A stretch of 64,000 bases of DNA, from positions 832,535 to 896,534 of the forward strand of contig JBBMOL010000243.1 of the NCBI GenBank assembly GCA_037954665.1. The letters run 5' to 3'. The stretch's first letter is position 1. Every line of letters starts with the position of its first letter. Positions 53,384 to 64,000 of this stretch are shown here, one piece after another. Below the pieces are notes generated by a model. That model was not told where the DNA came from. It saw only the letters and a list, made by a program, of their open reading frames with translations, and ran no database searches. A program made the position numbers and the translations under genes. Source of the stretch: Laguncularia racemosa. Lineage: Eukaryota; Streptophyta; Magnoliopsida; Myrtales; Combretaceae.

Positions 53384-55081
53384 TGATAGAGCCATTTTAT
53401 ACTCAATCTTTATAGTAAGAATTGTGTTAATTTATTATTGATTTTATAGAAATCATAAGGAAATGGTACTTAATTTTATTATGGTGATAAATCAGGTTAA
53501 ATGGAGTCAAGAGTGCTAATTGAAGTAAATTAGAGAAGTCATCTACAATTTGAATCAAAGGCAAGGATTTACACCGCCGGAGGAAAGTACATGGGCGTGT
53601 AGTTGAAAGTACACGGCCGTGTACTTAGTTTTGAAGCCACAAGAAATACAGTGAAGTACACACCGTGTATCTGTCTGAAGAATCCACGGAAAATACACGG
53701 TTGAAGTACCGACCGTGTATCTGTCTAAAAGGAGGCACGATTTATAATACGGCCATGGTACAAGCCGTGCTATACACTGCACAAGAAGGTGGAAATGTGG
53801 ACTATCAACAGAGAGAGACACGGCTCGTGCTCTGGCCGTGGTGGAAGCCGTGGTTGAACACGTGGTTGAAGTTGAAATGGAAGACGTGCCATATACTAAA
53901 CAAGGAGGAGAAATTGTTGAAGAATGACCAGAGGATGACACGGCTTAGGATATTACCGTGGTTGAAGCCGTGTCACACACTGGACACGGAAGATGATATG
54001 TGAATTACACACAAAGGAGGGCACGACGTGACCCACGGCCGTGTTATAGGGCGTGCCAAGCGGACAATTATTCACTTCTCGAGATTTCCATCAAAAAGGA
54101 AAGATATTTTCGTATCTTGCTAGCTAAAGATCCTCTGCCATTCCCTTAACAATATAAATAGAACTAACCCTAGAAGAGTTCAGAATCTTGGATCATCTTG
54201 GAGACAAGAAGGAAGGAGGGAGGCAGAGCAAGGAAACCCGAAACAGAGGCTTATCATGTTTTTACTTTTAATTTTCGTTTTGATGATGAACATGGGTAGC
54301 TAAGCAAATTTTCTAGCCAAAGGGTCATTGAAGTTTAATTCTCCACGAATTGCGAGATCTAACTGAGTTGTCTTTAATCTATTCTTTGTTTTTGGATATT
54401 CATATATTTTCTGGAAGTTTTGTCAATATTATCTTTGTTGATTGGTATGAATTAGAGCTCTTCTACTCAATTAGCAAGTTAATATATTGTCAACTAGCAC
54501 GTCAAATCCGTAATTGTTTGATAGTTCTAGTCTCGGTGACACAATAACATGTTTGATTATAAAATAGATGATCGAATTCATGTTATGGAGATGTATGATC
54601 TTGTTTAAATAGGTTATCTTATAATCTACTGGCATGAATTGGTGGTCTCTCTTGTTTTTAATGCTATTGATAGATTAAATCCTAAGAGCTCGTTTAGGGT
54701 TGTCTAATCGATAAGAGAAATAATCAAAGAGCTTGTTTTGATTATCGAGGAAGTAAGGAGAGATAGGTTATTAGAGCATGTTAATAACCATAACCAGTTT
54801 ATCTAAAAATAAGAATAGAAAACATTTGCATCGATGATCAATTCCTAGAATTAAACTATCTTGATTCCTTTGGCTAGCTTTTATCAATATTCAACTTTAT
54901 TATATTGTTTCAATATTATTTCATTCACAAACAAAACCCCCCATTTTTCTTTTCCTCTTTATTCTCTTTGAATAGAAATATGTTTAACCAATCCTTGTGG
55001 ATACGACCCTACTCACTACTATCGCAAATCATATCATTGTCTAGGAGTAGGTTTTATTTTTGTTGGATTCGACACCCATCA
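53384..55081 (+). repeat. 5' LTR of C3
   Basis: 1,698 bp. Array at 53585-54050 of TACACGG/CCGTGTA and GACACGGC pieces with a 50-60-bp repeat; TATAAATA at 54153-54160; end CACCCATCA. Confidence 0.94.
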
Positions 55082-55087
55082 AATTTT

Positions 55088-55105
55088 TAGCGCCGTTGCT
55101 AGGGA
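55088..55105 (+). other. Primer-binding site, tRNA-Asp type, mutated (C3)
   Basis: TAGCGCCGTTGCTAGGGA against TGGCGCCGTTGCCGGGGA: three differences, all transitions (G-to-A, C-to-T, G-to-A). Confidence 0.85.
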
Positions 55106-55133
55106 TTGGTGTCAAATTTATTTCTATTCTTGT

Positions 55134-56952
55134 ATGACTCGCTCTTCTCATACAAGTGCACTCACTTATAATCTGGAGATTGAGAAGACTCTTAAGAGGC
55201 TGCGAAGAGAAGCTAGATCACCCCCTGGACTGAACTTGGCATCGGATTTGTCTGATTCATCATTTGATTCTGAAAAAGAAGAGGATATGGCAAATCCAAA
55301 GAGAACATTAAGAGAATTGGCTGCACAATATGTGAATCAACAACCCCTTTGTATTCACTATCCCGAACTAGCTGTTGAATTCGAGTTGAAATCTGGGTTG
55401 ATACATTTGCTACCCACCTTTCATGGTCTTGAGAATGAAGATCCTCATAAACATTTGAAAGAGTTTCATATAGTGTGTTCTAGTATGAGGCCGCAAGGAA
55501 TAACCGACGATCAAATCAAGTTACGTGCTTTTTCATTCTCTTTAAGTATTAAAGCTAAAGATTGGTTGTTTTATTTGCCTCCAGGTTCTATAACCACTTG
55601 GACAGATATGGTGAGGTTCTTCTTAGACAAATTTTTCCCCGCGTCTAGAGCTGCTGGTATAAGAAGAGAGATTTGTGGTATCAAACAGAGGGACACCGAG
55701 ACTCTTCATGAGTATTGGGAGAGGTTCAAGCAACTTTGTGCAAGCTGTCCACAACATGGGATATCTGAACAACTTCTCATCCAATACTTCTATGAAGGCC
55801 TGCTCCCGATGGAGAGGAAGATGATGGATGCTGCTAGTGGAGGCGCCATAGTGAATAAAACCCCTGGTCAAGCTAGGGAATTGATCTCCATTATGGCTGC
55901 TAATTCGCAACAATTTGGGTATAGGCATGATACATCTTCAAGGAAGGTAAATGAGGTAAGTGTTTCTAACCTTGAACATCAAATTTCTAACTTAACCTCC
56001 CTTGTGCAGCAGATAGCTCTTGGAAATACACAGTAGGTGAAGGCTTGTGGAATTTGTGCTGCTCCTAATCATCTCACCGACATGTGTCCCTCATTGCAAG
56101 ATGACAATCATGAGTATGCCAATGCTATAGGAGGATTCCCAGGACAACCACAAAGGAAATATGATCCCTACTCGAATACTTATAATCCTGGATGGAGAGA
56201 TCATCCTAACTTCAGATATGGCAATAAACCACAAAACTTCCAACAATTCCAACCTAAGCCATCAAACTAAGTACTACAAGCTCCTTCCACTTCAGGTATG
56301 TCTCTTGAAGAAATTGTTAAATCACTTGCTGTTAATACAAAACAATTTCAGGATGAGACAAAGCAGAGCATTCACAACTTGGAAAATCAGGTAAGCCAAC
56401 TTCTTCTTCTATAAACAAGTTAGAAACCAAGGTAAGTTACCTTCTCAAACTATCACAAATCTAAAGCAAAGCGCTAATGCAATTACCTTGAGAAGTGGAA
56501 CAAAATTGCAGGGATCAAATGAGAAAGGACACCGAACTAATCTTGAGAAAGAGACTGAGAAAGAGACTGCAACTCCAAGCCAGCAAAACAACCAGATCAA
56601 AGGATCCCTTGTTGAACCACCAAAAGTCATGACAATAGCACCTCCTTTCTCCTCTAGATTAGTGAAAACCAAGAATGAAGCTGAAGAAAAGGAGATTCTT
56701 GAAACTTTTCGAAAAGTTGAGGTAAATATTCCTTTGCTGGATGCAATTAAGCAAGTACCTCGTTATGCTAAATTTCTCAAAGAATTGTGCACTAACAAAA
56801 GAAAGCTGAAAGGTAATGAAAAGATTAGTGTGGGTGAGAATGTTTCAGCTATTCTTCAGAAGAAGCTTCCTCCTAAATGTAAGGATCCAGGTATGTTTAC
56901 TATTCCTTGCAAAATAGGTAATCTTGGAATCGCTAAAGCTATGTGTGATTAG
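55134..56952 (+). pseudogene. Gag of C3
   Basis: From ATG 55134: 300 open codons with RTLRELAAQYVNQQP, LEFHIVC-like capsid core, STTW, FFLDKFFPASRAAG, ETLHEYWERFKQLC, then TAG at 56034-56036 where C1 has CAG. The knuckle CGICAAPNHLTDMC follows at 56043-56084, a TAA at 56268, frame changes near 56400-56430, and AITLRSGTKLQG plus PRYAKFLKELC (56488-56952). A one-base loss near 56950 cuts into the protease active site. Confidence 0.92.
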
Positions 56953-57633
56953 GAGCTTCAATCAATGTTATGCCTTTATCTGTTTATCAAAGTTTGAATG
57001 TTGGTCCCTTGAAGGAAACAGGTGTTATTGTTCAACTTGCTGATAGGTCCAATGTTTATCCTGAGGAGTTCTAGAATATGTTTTAGTACAAGTTAATGGG
57101 TTGGTTTTCCCTACAGATTTTTATTTGCTTGACATGGAGAATGATGATTCTCGTAATTCCTTAATGATATTATTAGGGAGACCATTTCTTAAGACATCCA
57201 GAACGAAAATTGATGTACATGACGGTAACCTCACTATGGAATTTGATGGTGAAGTGATTAAATTTAACATTTATGATGCCATGAAATATCCTAGTGATAT
57301 CTCCCCTGTTTTTGTTGTGGATGTTATTAACCCATTAACACAGGCTACATTTGATTTGATAGACGATGATGAGTTGAAAATTGTACTTAATAGGAGTCTT
57401 ACCATTAATGCATTAAAAACTCTTAAGGAGAAGCTTGTAATATCCTCTGATTTGTAGGACATGATTTGGGAGTTGGAATCATTAAAACCTACCAGGTATG
57501 ATGTGCCCTACATTAATTTACCCCCTTCTAACACAATACTTCTTCCCTCTATTGTGCAGGCACCAAAGCTGGAATTAAACCCTTACCCGAACATCTAAAG
57601 TACATCTTCTTAGGAGAAAATGAGACTCTTGCT
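56953..57633 (+). pseudogene. Retropepsin of C3 and linker to RT
   Basis: Active-site region CD-LGASINVMP is split by a one-base loss at about 56950. QLADRSNVYPE and a further loss near 57066 follow, then an open stretch 57101-57457 with LMILLGRPFLKTSRTKID, and a stop at 57457. The following APKLELNPYP line opens the RT part. Part of this region (about 57342-57558) is one of the two segments missing in C1/C2. Confidence 0.88.
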
Positions 57634-58674
57634 GTGATAGTCTCTAACAAACTAAGTACTTTAGAAGAAGAAAAGTTGATTCGGGTGTTAAGAGAGTATA
57701 AAGAAGCCATTAGATGGTCCATAGCCGATATCAAAGGACTAAGCCCCCCCACATGCATGCACAAGATTTTAATGGAAGATAATTGCAAACCTTCAAGGGA
57801 ATTCCAGCGTCGTTTGAACTCGCCTATGATGGAGGTAGTTAAGAAAGAGATCTTGAAACTTCTTGATGCAGGTATGATCTATCTAATTTCCGATAGCAAA
57901 TGGGTAAGTCCAATTCAAGTTGTTCCAAAGAAAACAGGCTTGACTGTGATTGAAAACTCTGATGGTGAGTTAATTCCTACTCGGGTTCAGAATGGATGAA
58001 GGGTTTGTGTTGATTACAGGAAGTTAAATGCGTCAACTAGAAAAGATCACTTCCCTCTTCCTTTTCTTAATCAGATGCTTGAACATTTGGCTGGCCATTC
58101 TCACTATTGTTGTCTTGATGGTTATTCAGGTTTTCATCAAATTCCAGTGGCACCGGAAGATCAAGAGAAGACTACTTTCACTTGTCCATTCGGTACTTTT
58201 GTGTATCGAAGGATGCCTTTTGGACTCTGCAATGCCCCAGCCACATTCCAAAGGTGTATGGTTAGTATATTTTCAGATTATGTAGAGAATATCATAGAGG
58301 TTTTCATGGATGACTTCACCGTCTATGGCAATTCTTTTGATTCATGTTTGACTAACCTTACAAAAGTGCTTCAAAGATGTATAGATAAGAATCTAGTGTT
58401 GAATTATGAAAAATGTCACTTTATGGTTGAACAGAGTCTCATTTTAGGTCATATTGTATCCTCTAAGGAGCTTGAAGTCGATAAAGCTAAGGTAGAATTG
58501 ATTAAATCTTTACCTTACCCTGTAAGTGTACGGGAAATTCGCTCTTTTCTTGGGAGTGCAGGATTCTATCGATGCTTCATCAAGGATTTTTCCAAAATTA
58601 CTCAACCCCTATGTCGATTGCTGCAAAAAGAAGTGACATTTGAGTTCGATGAGGCCTGTAAACACGCTTTTGAC
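57634..58674 (+). pseudogene. Reverse transcriptase of C3
   Basis: 57634-57999: LSTLEEEKLIRVLREYKEAI, CMHKILMEDN, VVKKEILKLLDAGMIYLISDSKWVSPIQVVPKK. A TGA at 57997-57999 replaces the Trp codon of the GWRVCVDYRKLN motif, and a frame change follows. From 58075: CCLDGYSGFHQIPVAPEDQEKTTF, PFGLCNAPATFQ, catalytic FMDDF (58303-58317), then LVLNYEKCHFMV and LGHIVS. One nonsense codon and one frame change disable an otherwise well preserved RT. Confidence 0.92.
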
Positions 58675-59070
58675 ACATTGAGGGATAAGTTAACTTCTGC
58701 TCCAATCATCCAACCACCTAACTGGAACCTTCCCTTTGAAATTATGTGTGATGCAAGCAATTATGCAGTTGGAGCCGTTCTTGGCCAGAGAGTTGGAAGA
58801 GCTTCTCATGTCATTTATTACGCTTCCAGAACATTGGATAATGCTCAATGCAACTATTCCACAACGGAAAAAGAACTCTTGGCTGTTGTTTTTGCATTAG
58901 AAAAATTCAGATCATATTTACTTGGTACTAAGGTAATTGTTTACTCTGATCATGCAGCTCTCAAATACCTGCTCGTGAAGAAGGAGGCGAAACCAAGACT
59001 TATTCGATGGATACTCTTATTACAAGAGTTTGATCTGGAAATACGCGATAGGAAAGGCTCTGAAAACTAG
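58675..59070 (+). pseudogene. RNase H of C3
   Basis: In frame with RT: NWNLPFEIMCDASNYAVGAVLGQR, YYASRTLDNAQCNYSTTEKELLAVVFA, VYSDHAALKYLL, and EIRDRKGSEN before a stop at 59068-59070 where VADHLSR should follow. The Asp-Glu-Asp residues are present; the final Asp is in the next frame (the stop is followed by LPTT in the short frame). Confidence 0.9.
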
Positions 59071-60467
59071 TTGCCGACCACCTCAGTAGAATACCTATCA
59101 GTGAAGGGTCAACACCAATACAAGATGATTTCCCAGATGAGTATCTCTTTTCTATTCAAAAGACAATTCTGTGGTATGCCGATATTGTCAACTATTTGGT
59201 TACTAAGACACTACCAAGTGATTTGTCTAGGGCTCAAAAAGATAAAATTAAAAGTGATGCTAAGTACTTTGTATGGGATGATCCGTATTTGTGGAAACAT
59301 TGTGTTGATTAGATCATTAGAAGGTGTATTTCTCAAGATGATATTCCTTCTGTCTTGCAATTTTGTCACTCATATGCATGTGGTGGACATTTTGGCCCTA
59401 AGAGGACAGCTCAAAAGGTATTAGGATGTGGTTTGTTTTGGCCTACATTGTTTCGTGATTCTTTTATGTTTTATAAGTCTTGTGAACGATGTCAAAAAAT
59501 TGGCAACTTAGGACGTAGAGACCAAATGCCACTTACCCCTATTCTTGCTTGTGAAATATTTGATATATGGGGTATTGACTTTATGGGTCCTTTTCCTCCT
59601 TCTTTCGGTAATGTTTACATCCTTCTTGCTGTGGATTATGTTTCAAAATGGGTGGAAGCTAAAGCGACCCGAACTAATGATGCCAAAGTTGTTGTGGATT
59701 TTGTTAAATCTCATATTTTTGCTAGGTTCGGGACACCAAAGGCTCTTATCAGTGATCGTGACACACACTTTTGTAATAGAGTAGTGGAAACTCTACTAAA
59801 AAAATTCAGGGTCACTCATCGCACTTCCACCGCATACCACCCTCAAACCAATGGATTGGCAGAAGTTTAAAATCGAGAAATCAAGTCTATTCTGGAAAAA
59901 ACTATCAATCCAAGCAGGAAGGATTGGAGTACAAGACTTGAAGATGCATTATGGGCCTACCGGACAGCTTACAAGACCCCTATATGTATGTCTCCTTACC
60001 GTTTGATATTTGGCAAACCGTGTCACCTCCCTGTGGAGCTAGAACATAGGGCGTACTGGGCTGTAAAACAATGTAACATGCGAATGGATGAGGTTGGTGA
60101 GCACAAAAAACTTCAATTACAAGAACTTGAGGAAATTCGAAGAGAAGCTTATGAGAGTACTAAAATCTACAAGGAAAAAACAAAGAATTTTCATGATCAA
60201 ATGATTTCCCGAAAGAATTTTTCTATAGGTCAAAAAGTACTACTTTATCATTCTCGATTGAAGTTGTTTTCTGGAAAACTACAATCATGGTGGATTGGTC
60301 CTTTTGTTATCACTAACATATTTTCACATGGTGCAGTTGAGATCGCAAGTCTTGAAACCGGTAAGAACTTCAAAGTCAATGGTCATCGCTTGAAACCTTT
60401 TTATAAAGGATTTCAAGTATGTAATATTGAAGAAACCAGTTTAACTCACCCCGAGTATTGCGATTAA
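59071..60467 (+). pseudogene. Integrase of C3
   Basis: 59071-59354 is out of frame. From 59355: finger FCHSYACGGHFG with CERCQK, core GIDFMGPFPPSF (first Asp), ALISDRDTHF (second Asp) and QTNGLAEV (Glu) followed at once by TAA (59868-59870). A second open part 59988-60467 has MSPYRLIFGKPCHLPVELEH, KTKNFHDQMI, KVLLYHSRLKLFSGKLQSWWIGPFVI and HRLKPFY. All three catalytic acids are present, unlike in B. No chromodomain is seen. Confidence 0.92.
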
Positions 60468-61783
60468 TTACAGGAACGTCTAGCCAAAGACGTTAAAGAA
60501 AGGTGCTTCATGGGAGGCAACCCATATCAATTTATTTTGTTTTAGTTTTCTTTTGATTAGCTGTAGCAAGGGTATATATCATCAGATGACACTCTCTAGT
60601 GCTTAAGGGGAGAACTCCAATTACTCTACACCTCATACCAAGGAAGTACCAGTATTCCTTTTCTCTTGTTCTCTAATGTTCCTTGTGTTGATTCCTCTTT
60701 AATTGTGCTGAATTAGGAACAGTGAGGACACTGTTCAAGCTAAGTGTGGGGGAGAAGATAATAAAATATAGAGAATAGAGAATTGACTCATACTTTGAAT
60801 GTTTGTCCTTAAGCAATTTTATGCCAAATGTTTTTCAAAATTATCATGAAATCTGGAGATTGTACTAAATGTTGTAATAAGCATCTACAAAATGAGAAAT
60901 TGACTTGTTCAAATGCTTTACTCACCCACTGTTGTGATTAGAATACTTTGTTAAAATTAAGTAGTGAAATCTTTAAGAAACAAATTTACCTTGTATTTAG
61001 CTTTAGAATTGGAAGTCTAAGAGTAAGCCGAGTCCCTAAGTGAAAAATAAACAAGTTTACTTCTAGGTTATTTTAGCAACTGTATACTCTTTGAAGTTGT
61101 TGTGAAAAAAAAAAAATCAAGCATGGCCATTACTCCAATAATTCAAATAATTGAGTTAAGAGTATTCAAACTTGAATGTTAGAGTGAGTAAGAGTCCGTA
61201 GGGGTATCTTAAAACCTGGTCACTTCAGTGACGGGCTCGGGATGTGCCGACTCAATGAACTCACTATAACGATAAGGGCGAAAAAGGCAAAAGTTCATGA
61301 AAAGAAGCGGGCAAAAACCCGTCAAAATAGATGCTTGATTAAATCAAAAGAACAATGAATGTAAACATTCATTGAATTAAACAAGACTTATAATAAAAAG
61401 GGAGAAAATCTATGGAAAGAGTTAATACTATATGCTTTTACTTTATGTTGCAAGGATTATATACTTGATAATATCCAATGAAGTTTAATTGAGTGTTTTT
61501 TCTTAATGGATTAAGTATTTACTTTTGGAATAAAAATTCTTTTGCTAAACATGAGGATTAAAGTTTGTTTTGTTTAGATTAGCTATTAAATTTTGTCCAT
61601 GGTAATTTGATCACATGAAACCAGTTTGGTTGAAGTAATAGACATTAAAATTACAAGTCATGAATTACAAATGAATAGATGCTTGGAATGATGAAAAGAA
61701 AGTTCGTATAATCTATGATGAATTTCTGAATTGATTTGATTCAATTGCTTGAGGACAAGCAAGAATTTAAGTGTGGGGGAATT
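60468..61783 (+). other. 3' untranslated region of C3 with two hairpin/purine units
   Basis: Paired hairpins 60475-60526. Inner unit: GAACAGTG/CACTGTTC with loop AGGA (60717-60736), then AAGTGTGGGGGAGA (60742-60755). Terminal unit: TTGCTTG/CAAGCAA with loop AGGA (61745-61762), then AAGTGTGGGGGAATT (61769-61783). The rest is AT-rich and I see no gene. Confidence 0.75.
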
Positions 61784-63490
61784 TGATAGAGCCATTTTAT
61801 ACTCAATCTTTATAGTATGAATTGTGTTAATTTATTATTGATTTTATAGAAATCATAAGGAAATGGTACTTAATTTTATTATGGTGATAAATCAGGTTAA
61901 ATGGAGTCAAGAGTGCTAATTCAAGTAAATTAGAGAAGTCATCTACAATTTGAATCAAAGGCAAGGATTTACACCGCCGGAGGAAAGTACATGGGCGTGT
62001 AGTTGAAGTACACGGCTGTGTACTTAGTTTTGAAGCCACAGGAAAATACACGGTTGAAGTACACGACCGTGTATCTGTCTTGAAGAATCCACGGGAAAAT
62101 ACACGGTTGAAGTACACGACCGTGTATCTATCTAGAAGGAGGCACGGTTTGTAATACGGCCATGGTACAAGCCGTGCTATACACTGCACAAGAAGGTGGA
62201 AATGTGGACTATCAACAGAGAGAGACATGGCTCGTGATCTGGCCGTGGTGGAAGCCGTGGTTAAAGACGTGGTTGAAGTTGAAATGGAAGATGTGCCATA
62301 AACTAAACAAGGAGGAGAAATTGTTGAAGGATGACTAGAGGATGACACGGCTTAGGATATTGCCGTGGTTGAAGCCATGTCACACACTGGACACAGAAGA
62401 TGATATGTGAATTACACACAAAGGAGGGCACGGCGTGATCCACGGCCGTGTTATAGGGCGTGCCAGGCGGACGATTATTCACTTCTCGAGATTTACATCA
62501 AAAAGGAAAGATATTTTCGTATCTTGCTAGCTAAAGATCCTCTGCCATTCCCTTAACAATATAAATAGAACTAACCCTAGAGGAGTTCAGAATCTTGGAT
62601 CATCTTGGAGACAAGAAGGAAGGAGGGAGGCAGAGCAAGGAAACCGAAAACAGAGGCTTATCATGTTTTTACTTTTAATTTTTGTTTTGATGATGAACAT
62701 GGGTAGCTAAGCAGATTTTCTAGCCAAAGGGTCATTGAAGTTTAATTCTCCATGAATTGTGAGATCTAACTGAGTTGTCTTTAATCTATTCTTTGTTTTC
62801 GGATATTCATATATTTTCTGGAAGTTTTTTTAATATTATCTTTGTTGATTGGTATGAATTAGAGCTCTTCTACTCAATTAGCAAGTTAATATATTGTCAA
62901 CTAGCACGTCAAATCCGTAATTGTTTGATAGTTCTAGTCTCGGTGACACAATAACATGTTTGATTATAAAATAGATGATCGAATTCATGTTATGGAGATG
63001 TATGATCTTGTTTAAATAGGTTATCTTATAATCTACTGGCATGAATTGGTGGTCTCTCTTGTTTTTAATGCTATTGATAGATTAAATCCTAAGAGCTTGT
63101 TTAGGGTTGTCTAATCGATAAGAGAAATAATCAAAGAGCTTGTTTTGATTATCGAGGAAGTAGGGAGAGATAGGTTATTAGAGCTTGTTAATAACCATAA
63201 CCAGTTTATCTAGAAATAAGAATAGAAAACATTTGCATTGATGATCAATTCCTAGAATTAAACTATCTTGATTCCTTTGGCTAGGCTTTTATCAATATTC
63301 GACTTTATTATATTGTTTCAATATTATTTGATTCACAAACAAAACCCCCCATTTTTCTTTTCCTCTTTATTCTCTTTGAATAGAAATATATTTAACCAAT
63401 CCCTGTAGATACGACCCTACTCACTACTATACGCAAATCATATCATTGTCTAGGAGTAGGTTTTATTTTTGTTGGATTCGATACCCATCA
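61784..63490 (+). repeat. 3' LTR of C3
   Basis: 1,707 bp, TGATAGAGCC to ATACCCATCA. Array at 61985-62465, TATAAATA at 62560-62567. More differences from its 5' partner than C1 shows. Confidence 0.94.
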
Positions 63491-63495
63491 GCCAA

Positions 63496-64000
63496 CCCGT
63501 CGATCTTTCTAGATAAAGCCTCAACTTTGGACATGATAGAAGTAGCCACATCCACTTCAAGAATGTCTGCCACCTTCTTTTCCCTGCCCCTACCATGTGA
63601 CCATTCATAATTATTCGCGGCCATGTCTTCAAAAAGAATCAAACTTTTTCAAGAGTTTTATGGTTCAAGGTGCCACCAGCTGCTGCATCTACTATTTGTC
63701 TCGTTTAATAGTTCAACCCATTATAAAATATCTGAACTTGAAGCTACTCTGGGATCCCATGGTGTAGGCATTTCCGCATTGAGTCTTTGAATCTCTCCCA
63801 GGTTTCATATAACGTCTCCATGTCATACTGATGATAAGATTGAATCTCAGCTCGAAGTTTAGTTGTCTTTGAAGGAGGGAAGAATTTGTCCATCAACTTC
63901 TTAATCAGACCTTGCCATGTAGTAATGGAGTTCCTCGGTAAAGAATTTAGCCACTGCTTAGCCTTGCCTTTCAAAGAGAATGGGAAGAGCCTAAGGCAGA
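63496..64000 (-). pseudogene. Gag of F, capsid part, running off the window
   Basis: Minus-strand open part 63974-63744: KGKAKQWLNSLPRNSITTWQGLIKKLMDKFFPPSKTTKL, YDMETLYETWERFKDSMRKCLHHGIPE, the same capsid core as in C (KAKDWLF, STTW, DKFFP, ETLHEYWERF) but clearly diverged. The stretch 63743-63496 continues toward the C3 insertion and includes KVEALSRKIDGLA-like codons. The N-terminus lies beyond base 64000. Confidence 0.88.

Larger units (their letters stand above)
53384..63490 (+). mobile_element. Element C3: Athila-like element with full-length broken gag-pol
   Basis: LTRs 53384-55081 and 61784-63490, target duplication GCCAA (53379-53383 and 63491-63495), tRNA-Asp-type primer site, gag, protease, RT, RNase H, integrase, then 1.3 kb without a gene. 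It is the same family as C1/C2 and shows what those lost. The LTRs and coding region hold more changes than C1. No env-like gene is present between integrase and the 3' LTR, although many Athila elements have one. Confidence 0.95.

Noticed and set aside
60468..61783. Env-like gene expected after integrase in an Athila element
   Set aside because: No open frame or hydrophobic segment of use is present in C3; the space holds hairpins and purine tracts only.

Overview
The window is 64 kb of plant nuclear DNA made almost wholly of Ty3/gypsy LTR retrotransposons stacked inside one another. I found no host gene, rRNA, tRNA gene, CRISPR array or prokaryotic feature. Plant origin rests on tRNA-iMet and tRNA-Asp type primer-binding sites, Athila-type Gag-Pol, chromovirus-type Gag-Pol and TATA/ACCCTAG promoters in the LTRs. 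A eudicot is likely but the species cannot be fixed. Such a stack suits pericentromeric heterochromatin. Two 500-N gaps (14815-15314 and 39726-40225) are scaffold joins, so the window is three contigs.

Contig 1 (1-14814). An old, decayed Athila-like element E lies on the + strand: RNase H remnant, integrase remnant, an ATHILA-ORF-like accessory gene and a 3' LTR running into the gap. E is cut by reverse-strand chromovirus-like element A3 (left edge), by compact element D (4636-8452, site duplication GTTAA) and by a solo LTR (10944-12389, site duplication AGGAC).

Contig 2 (15315-39725). Reverse-strand gag-protease element A2 (15315-37152) sits in a reverse-strand Athila/Tat-like element F. 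A2 is cut by A (17141-28057, CCACT), and A's 3' LTR is cut by chromovirus B (21079-27997, ACTTG). A2 is cut a second time by C1 (28130-35068, ATCAT), an Athila-like element whose RT, RNase H and integrase are deleted. F also carries a solo B LTR (AGTTC) that itself carries a solo A-type LTR (GTTTA). The order F, A2, A, B is therefore four insertions deep.

Contig 3 (40226-64000). Its first 12.6 kb (40226-52846) repeats 27106-39725 almost base for base, including the same nested insertions and site duplications. Since both copies abut the gap, the simplest reading is an unmerged contig overlap or second haplotype. Beyond it, F gag continues and is cut by C3 (53384-63490, GCCAA), the longest Athila-like copy, with a complete but broken gag-pol and no env. 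F runs off the right edge.

How the parts relate. B and C3 show the full gene sets (gag, protease, RT, RNase H, integrase), but both are damaged; B has also lost the integrase catalytic glutamate. A, A2, D and C1/C2 lack RT and integrase yet keep LTRs, primer site and purine tract, as expected for elements moved in trans. The most striking shared structure is a small stem-loop with an AGG(A/G/T) loop 17-22 nt upstream of the 3' LTR in every family whose 3' junction is visible; family C carries a second such unit about 1 kb further upstream.
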